A DNA stretch of 9,661 nt from Bacillota bacterium (GTDB lineage: Bacteria > Bacillota > Clostridia > Peptostreptococcales > Anaerovoracaceae): the NCBI GenBank assembly GCA_017537495.1, contig JAFYKS010000385.1, forward strand, positions 1 to 9,661, given 5' to 3'. The notes under the pieces are model-generated. The model had not been told where the DNA came from, did no database searches, and worked only from the letters and a program-made list of their open reading frames with translations. Below are positions 6,551 through 9,661 of the stretch, piece after piece. Position 1 is the stretch's first letter; each line of letters begins with the position of its first letter. The translations under genes and the position numbers were made by a program.

Positions 6551-6554
6551 TCAA

Positions 6555-6583
6555 ATGATACCATTTTACTACCCAAATGTCAA
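6555..6583 (-). promoter_or_regulatory. rplU-rpmA promoter
   Basis: On the minus strand a perfect TTGACA (6583-6578) and TATCAT (6560-6555) are spaced by exactly 17 bases, a strong sigma-A promoter. Transcription would start near 6548, leaving a leader of about 90 bases before rplU. Confidence 0.85.
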
Positions 6584-6627
6584 GCAAAAAATCAGTATCT
6601 TTCAATATTTTTTTCTGCATTTTTCGA

Positions 6628-6655
6628 TAAAAACAGCGGGCTGCGGCCCGCTGTT
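6628..6655 (-). terminator. Intrinsic terminator after recA
   Basis: On the minus strand AACAGCGGGC (6655-6646 side) pairs perfectly with GCCCGCTGTT (6641-6632 side) across a 4-base loop. With the adjoining bases this ends in a run of five U (6633-6629). It lies about 37 bases after the recA stop and insulates recA from the rplU promoter. Confidence 0.9.
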
Positions 6656-6692
6656 AAATTACTTTAATTGTTAGGTATTCTGCGGCAGAAAG

Positions 6693-7802
6693 CTATTCCA
6701 CAATCACACCGTCATCATCTACCAGCATATCCATAATGGCATTGAAGTCATCTTCCGGAATATCCGGTTCTTCTTCCGGCACATAGTCTTCATCCTTCTG
6801 TGCCAGCAGGTCCAGCAGCATGGCCTCAATCTTTTCCATAACTGCTTTATTCTGTTCCAGCCATGCCTTTACGTTTTCACGGCCCTGACCGATTCTTTCA
6901 CCTTCAAAGCTGTACCAGGATCCAGCCTTCTGAATGATCTTGGAATCCACTGCAGTATCCAGAAGGTCACCGGCACGGGAAATGCCCTGACCATACATGA
7001 TATCAAATTCAGCCTGCTTAAACGGAGGTGCCACCTTGTTCTTTACAACCTTAACTCTGGTACGGTTACCTACCACATTATCGCCAACCTTAATGCTTTC
7101 AATTCTTCTTACATCCATACGCATGGAGGAATAGAATTTCAGAGCACGGCCGCCGGTGGTAACTTCCGGATTACCGAACATGATACCAACCTTTTCACGG
7201 AGCTGGTTGATAAAAATAATGCATGTATTGGATTTATTTACAGTACCGGTCAGCTTACGCAGAGCCTGAGACATCAGACGTGCCTGCAGACCAACGTGAG
7301 AGTCACCCATCTCACCCTGAATTTCAGCCTTTGGAACCAGTGCTGCTACAGAGTCGATAACGATAATATCCAGTGCACCGCTTCGTGCCAGCATATCACA
7401 GATTTCCAGAGCCTGTTCACCTGTATCCGGCTGAGAAACCAGAAGTTCTCCTACGTTTACCCCCAGGTTCTTCGGATATACAGGGTCCAGTGCATGTTCA
7501 GCATCGATAAATGCTGCCTTACCGCCCGCACGCTGTGCTTCAGCAATCACATGTAAGGTCAGTGTGGTCTTACCGGAAGATTCAGGACCATAGATTTCTA
7601 CGATTCTTCCCTTCGGAACACCGCCGATACCAGTAGCCAGGTCCAGGCTGATGGATCCGGTAGAAATTGCTTCCACGTTCATCTGTGCACCTGCATCACC
7701 CAGCTTCATGATAGCACCCTTGCCAAACTGTTTCTGGATCTGCGCCATTGCGGCCTCAAGGGCCTTATCCTTTTCACTCTTTACTTCTTTATTTACACTC
7801 AT
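6693..7802 (-). CDS. recA: Recombinase RecA
   Basis: A 369-residue RecA, the ATP-dependent strand-exchange protein that also triggers LexA self-cleavage; cytoplasmic. The Walker A motif is GPESSGKT (72-79). The Walker B region is [14 protein letters not shown] (144-157). The L1/L2 DNA-binding region includes [20 protein letters not shown] and [18 protein letters not shown]. The C-terminal tail (from about 336) is strongly acidic, typical of the regulatory tail. ATG 7802 is supported by GGAGGA at 7808-7813 and is the usual family start. A LexA box sits just after the -10, so the gene is very likely SOS-induced. It has its own terminator and is followed directly by the rplU unit, while recX, cinA or rny, frequent recA neighbours in Firmicutes, are not beside it here. 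Confidence 0.99.
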   Translation of the reverse strand: MSVNKEVKSEKDKALEAAMAQIQKQFGKGAIMKLGDAGAQMNVEAISTGSISLDLATGIGGVPKGRIVEIYGPESSGKTTLTLHVIAEAQRAGGKAAFIDAEHALDPVYPKNLGVNVGELLVSQPDTGEQALEICDMLARSGALDIIVIDSVAALVPKAEIQGEMGDSHVGLQARLMSQALRKLTGTVNKSNTCIIFINQLREKVGIMFGNPEVTTGGRALKFYSSMRMDVRRIESIKVGDNVVGNRTRVKVVKNKVAPPFKQAEFDIMYGQGISRAGDLLDTAVDSKIIQKAGSWYSFEGERIGQGRENVKAWLEQNKAVMEKIEAMLLDLLAQKDEDYVPEEEPDIPEDDFNAIMDMLVDDDGVIVE

Positions 7803-7822
7803 GATAATCCTCCAAACTCAAA

Positions 7823-7836
7823 CGAACATCTGTTCT
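7823..7836. promoter_or_regulatory. LexA (DinR) operator of recA
   Basis: CGAACATCTGTTCT contains the perfect GAAC-N4-GTTC core of the Bacillus/Clostridium LexA box (CGAACRNRYGTTYC). It lies 7 bases downstream of the recA -10 and so covers the predicted transcription start, a classic repression site. Confidence 0.92.
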
Positions 7837-7843
7837 TAAAATT

Positions 7844-7872
7844 ATAATACCCTATTTTCGCCATTCGGTCAA
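7844..7872 (-). promoter_or_regulatory. recA promoter
   Basis: On the minus strand TTGACC (7872-7867) and TATTAT (7849-7844) are spaced by 17 bases. An overlapping TATAAT (7846-7841) would have a 20-base spacing. Transcription would start within the LexA box. Confidence 0.75.
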
Positions 7873-8015
7873 GGACTTTTTCATCCAAAACACTGTAAAT
7901 ATCTTACAATAAAGGATGTTTGAAGTCAAGATGTTCCGGCTTCGGTATTTAGCTTTATGGATAATTTATCATAGTATGTGTCCAATAAACTTCCCAGTTA
8001 TCTATACTTACCCAT
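7873..8015. other. Intergenic stretch between the recA promoter and the IS30 element
   Basis: No gene is supported here. An open reading on the plus strand from 7916 is only an upstream extension of the transposase frame, without a ribosome binding site, and it crosses the left inverted repeat. The stretch holds the dyad motif 7892-7911. Outer segments CATCC (7882-7886) and GGATG (7914-7918) could extend it into a larger imperfect hairpin. It probably contains what was left of the original recA upstream region before the IS inserted. Confidence 0.55.
7892..7911. repeat. Dyad motif, recA copy (matches one upstream of comEA)
   Basis: ACTGTAAATATCTTACAATA has TGTAA/TTACA arms around ATATC and matches 431-450 at 18 of 20 positions, in the same orientation relative to its gene. 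It lies 20 to 39 bases upstream of the recA -35, a usual place for an activator site. No U-tract follows on either strand, so it is not a terminator here. Confidence 0.6.
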
Positions 8016-8040
8016 TGACAAATGAAAAATTAAATGCAAG
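8016..8040 (+). repeat. IS30 left inverted repeat
   Basis: CAAATGAAAAAT followed by TAAATGCAAG matches the reverse complement of the right end (CAAAGTGAAATAG, then TAAATGCAAG) at 19 of 22 aligned positions with one gap. The outer edge is uncertain by a few bases. Confidence 0.75.
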
Positions 8041-8052
8041 TTTTTCTCCACT

Positions 8053-8084
8053 TTTACTTTTGCAAACTGGCATTTACTTTTGCA
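8053..8084 (+). repeat. Tandem subterminal motif, two copies
   Basis: TTTACTTTTGCA occurs exactly at 8053-8064 and again at 8073-8084, 20 bases apart (about two helical turns). The second copy fills most of the spacer of the transposase promoter. A copy with one difference lies at 9492-9503. The related GCATTTA core is part of both inverted repeats. These are candidate transposase binding sites. Confidence 0.6.
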
Positions 8085-8095
8085 GAATGTATAAT
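8067..8095 (+). promoter_or_regulatory. Transposase promoter
   Basis: CTGGCA (8067-8072, 4/6 match to the -35) and a perfect TATAAT (8090-8095) are spaced by 17 bases. Transcription would start near 8102, about 30 bases before the transposase ATG. Confidence 0.65.
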
Positions 8096-8100
8096 TTATG

Positions 8101-8132
8101 TAATTCCTGTTCTGCCAGGAAAGAAGGAATTA
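8101..8132 (+). promoter_or_regulatory. Hairpins over the transposase translation start
   Basis: TAATTCCT (8101-8108) pairs perfectly with AGGAATTA (8125-8132), covering the ribosome binding site AAGG and the A of the ATG. A competing hairpin, TTCCTG (8104-8109) with CAGGAA (8116-8121), would leave the site open. Start-site sequestration is a known way for insertion sequences to limit transposase made from read-through RNA. Confidence 0.5.
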
Positions 8133-9436
8133 TGACTAAACAACTATCTTTATCCGAACGCATTGTCATTGAAAGAATGATTTCTTCTGACTTCACTTTC
8201 GCAACAATAGCACGCCATCTCCACCGTTCACCATCAACCATATCAAGAGAAGTACGCAATCATCGTGGCTTTGTTGAAAAGTTTACTCCTCCAGGAAAGA
8301 ATGATTGCGTAAAAAGACATTCCTGTTTACGTAACAACATCTGCGATGACGTTCCTGTACATGGCTGCTACTTTTACAGATGTAAAAAATGTCCTGACCG
8401 CAGCTGTTTCAAAATCTGTACTGCATATGTATCTGAACGCTGTCCTAAGCTGGACAAGCCGCCGTATGTCTGCACTCACTGTGAAAAGCGTAAGGACTGC
8501 AAGCATATCCATGCCTATTACACAGCTCACAGAGCTCATGCAGAGTACACAAAACAGCTTTCTTCTGCACGTTCTGGTATACGTAAAACCAGAGAGGAAC
8601 TCGAACAAATTGAAAGAATTATCGAACCACTTATTAAGCGTGGACAATCTCCTGCACACATCTGTGCAACACATGGGTCAGAACTTGGCATTTCAGAGTG
8701 CACACTGTATAACTACATCGATTCATGTGCATTTAAAGTCAGGAACATTGATCTTCCTAAAAAAGTCGCATACCGCAGACGGCGTAAAAAGAAGGTCCTT
8801 ACCCGCTTTGAATACAAATGCCGCATGGGGCGCACTTATGAGGATTTCAAGAGTTATATCAAGGAAAATCCTAATCTGCCCATCGTTGAAATGGATACAG
8901 TAAAAGGTTCTCGTACCAAAGATAAAGTACTTCTGACCATGATTTTCAGGAAAAGCAGCTTTATGCTCATTTTTCTCATGCCGGATGGTACGCAGGAAAG
9001 CGTAATCAGTGTCTTCGATACACTTACAGCTCTTCTCGGAGAGGAGCTGTTCCAGCGGCTGTTTTCAGTAATCCTTACTGACAATGGTGTTGAATTCAAG
9101 GATGTAGACTCATTAGAATATTCCCCCAAAGGACTTCCAAGAGCAAGACTGTTCTACTGTGATCCGCAGGCTTCCTGGCAGAAACCACAAGTAGAAAACA
9201 ATCATAAACTGATTCGGAGAATTCTTCCTAGAGGCCGTCGCTTTGATGCACTCAGATCATCTGATGTATTTTTAATCACAAACCATATTAACAGCGTCAT
9301 CCGTGATAATCTCATGAGTAAAAGTCCATTCGAGCTGATGGTCTCCGAAGACGAGAAAAAACTGTTGTCTTTACTGCAACTTCAACCAATTCCACCCGAC
9401 GAAGTTGTACTGAAGCCGACACTGATTAAACACTAA
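8132..9436 (+). CDS. IS30-family transposase with a cysteine-rich insert
   Basis: A 434-residue DDE transposase that should cut and join the ends of its own element. Residues about 5-45 are the IS30 N-terminal helix-turn-helix (LSLSERIVIERM, TIARHLHRSPSTISREVRNH). Residues 59-123 contain twelve cysteines (59, 65, 71, 79, 84, 87, 92, 96, 104, 114, 117, 123), a likely zinc-binding insert. A coiled or basic stretch follows (RKTREELEQIERII; YRRRRKKK at about 214-221). The catalytic triad is visible: D255 (VEMDTVKGS), D317 (ILTDNGVEFK) and E355 (KPQVENNHKLIRRILPRG). The frame is complete with no stop or shift, so it may be active. ATG 8132 was chosen for its AAGGAATT ribosome binding site and the family-typical MTKQLSLSER start. 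The frame is open upstream to 7916, but that part lies outside the left inverted repeat. Confidence 0.95.
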   Translation: MTKQLSLSERIVIERMISSDFTFATIARHLHRSPSTISREVRNHRGFVEKFTPPGKNDCVKRHSCLRNNICDDVPVHGCYFYRCKKCPDRSCFKICTAYVSERCPKLDKPPYVCTHCEKRKDCKHIHAYYTAHRAHAEYTKQLSSARSGIRKTREELEQIERIIEPLIKRGQSPAHICATHGSELGISECTLYNYIDSCAFKVRNIDLPKKVAYRRRRKKKVLTRFEYKCRMGRTYEDFKSYIKENPNLPIVEMDTVKGSRTKDKVLLTMIFRKSSFMLIFLMPDGTQESVISVFDTLTALLGEELFQRLFSVILTDNGVEFKDVDSLEYSPKGLPRARLFYCDPQASWQKPQVENNHKLIRRILPRGRRFDALRSSDVFLITNHINSVIRDNLMSKSPFELMVSEDEKKLLSLLQLQPIPPDEVVLKPTLIKH

Positions 9437-9634
9437 CCACGAATCAAATTGGCAGACAGGAATCGATATTCCCGATTCAGGCGGTATTGCATTTAGTTTT
9501 GCAGCTAAAAACCTTACCGTCTGTTTGCCATGCTTCAATAACATAAAAACAACAGTTTTTACAATCATTATACACGCCGCAAACCCTACTTAAAAGCTAA
9601 ATTTATGGTTTACACGGCGAAGCTATATTTTTCA
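9437..9634 (+). other. Hairpin-rich non-coding 3' segment of the IS30 element
   Basis: No gene is supported here. Three separate structures can be drawn. The first is a three-way-junction fold at 9450-9530. The second is a perfect AT-rich hairpin, TAAAAAC/GTTTTTA (9544-9550 with 9555-9561, loop AACA). The third is a hairpin CGCCG/CGGCG with inner AAACC/GGTTT (9575-9585 with 9607-9619). None has a classical U-tract directly after it, so they are not clear terminators. Confidence 0.5.
9450..9530 (+). ncRNA. Candidate structured RNA in the IS30 3' region
   Basis: The closing stem is TGGCAGACAG (9450-9459) with CTGTTTGCCA (9521-9530), ten pairs including one G-U. Inside it lie a 6-bp hairpin GAATCG/CGATTC (9460-9465 with 9473-9478) and a second arm. 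The second arm has CGGTA/TACCG (9482-9486 with 9515-9519) and TTTAG/CTAAA (9492-9496 with 9505-9509). Expression and conservation are unknown, so this is a structural candidate only. Confidence 0.3.
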
Positions 9635-9635
9635 C

Positions 9636-9661
9636 CTTGCATTTACTATTTCACTTTGCGA
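9636..9661 (+). repeat. IS30 right inverted repeat (at the window edge)
   Basis: CTTGCATTTACTATTTCACT and the following TTGCGA are the reverse-complement partner of 8016-8040, with 19 of 22 aligned positions matching. The tip may continue beyond the window. Confidence 0.7.

Larger units (their letters stand above)
8016..9661 (+). mobile_element. IS30-family insertion sequence
   Basis: One transposase gene is bounded by imperfect inverted repeats at about 8016-8040 and 9636-9661, giving an element of about 1.65 kb. The right repeat lies at the window edge, so the exact tip and any target duplication cannot be seen. Between each repeat and the gene are further copies of a related motif, and there is about 200 bases of non-coding, hairpin-rich DNA after the gene. 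The element is divergent from recA and does not cut its promoter. Confidence 0.85.

Noticed and set aside
7874..7925. A terminator around the recA-side dyad
   Set aside because: Outer arms can pair weakly, but the internal loops are large and no U-tract follows the stem on either strand.
7990..8040. An outward promoter from the IS left end driving recA
   Set aside because: TTGTCA (8021-8016, minus strand) could act as a -35, but no -10-like hexamer lies 16-18 bases beyond it; the nearest, TATAGA, is only about 9 bases away.
7916..8131. A 72-residue N-terminal extension of the transposase
   Set aside because: It has no ribosome binding site and runs across the left inverted repeat; the start at 8132 has a good site and the usual N-terminus.
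7947..9602. ATTTAGCTTT at about 7947 and its reverse complement near 9592 as IS ends
   Set aside because: Only ten bases match and the flanks do not; the 8016-8040/9636-9661 pair is much longer and better placed.

Overview
The window looks like chromosome from a low-to-moderate-GC Gram-positive anaerobe of the class Clostridia. The evidence is the strong AGGAGG ribosome binding sites, a Bacillus/Clostridium-type LexA box (GAAC-N4-GTTC) at recA, an rplU-rpmA-obg ribosomal/GTPase cluster behind an L21-type leader, and the clostridial gene pair for a B12-binding-domain radical SAM protein plus its DUF2344 partner. The genus cannot be named from the sequence alone.

Everything from position 1 to about 7870 is read from the minus strand. 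In transcription order it runs as follows. First comes recA, with a LexA-controlled promoter and its own terminator. Next is a consensus promoter, an L21 leader, rplU and rpmA, ending in a hairpin terminator. Then obg, closed by a strong terminator. Then a short membrane-anchored, probably inactive M23/LytM-domain protein. Then a tight three-gene operon: HD-domain protein, radical SAM protein, DUF2344 protein. Last is the start of comEA (DNA uptake), which runs off the left edge. From about 8016 to the right edge lies an IS30-family insertion sequence on the plus strand, inserted upstream of recA and pointing away from it. Both of its inverted repeats can be recognised; the right one sits at the window edge.

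The housekeeping genes serve translation and ribosome assembly (L21, L27, Obg), recombination and DNA damage (RecA) and DNA uptake (ComEA). The radical SAM/DUF2344 pair is of unknown function, and the M23 protein may be a remote relative of the sporulation proteins SpoIVFA/SpoIIQ.

The points most worth a second look are these. (1) A nearly identical 20-bp dyad lies upstream of both comEA and recA. (2) A terminator-like hairpin contains the comEA ribosome binding site and surrounds a candidate internal comEA promoter. (3) L27 lacks the Firmicutes N-terminal extension, and the gene for its processing protease Prp is missing from between rplU and rpmA. (4) L21 carries a C-terminal tail resembling a SAP/HeH (Rho-N-like) motif. 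(5) The IS30 element has repeated subterminal motifs, a hairpin over its transposase start, and a non-coding 3' segment that can fold as a three-way junction. No CRISPR array, tRNA or rRNA gene was seen.
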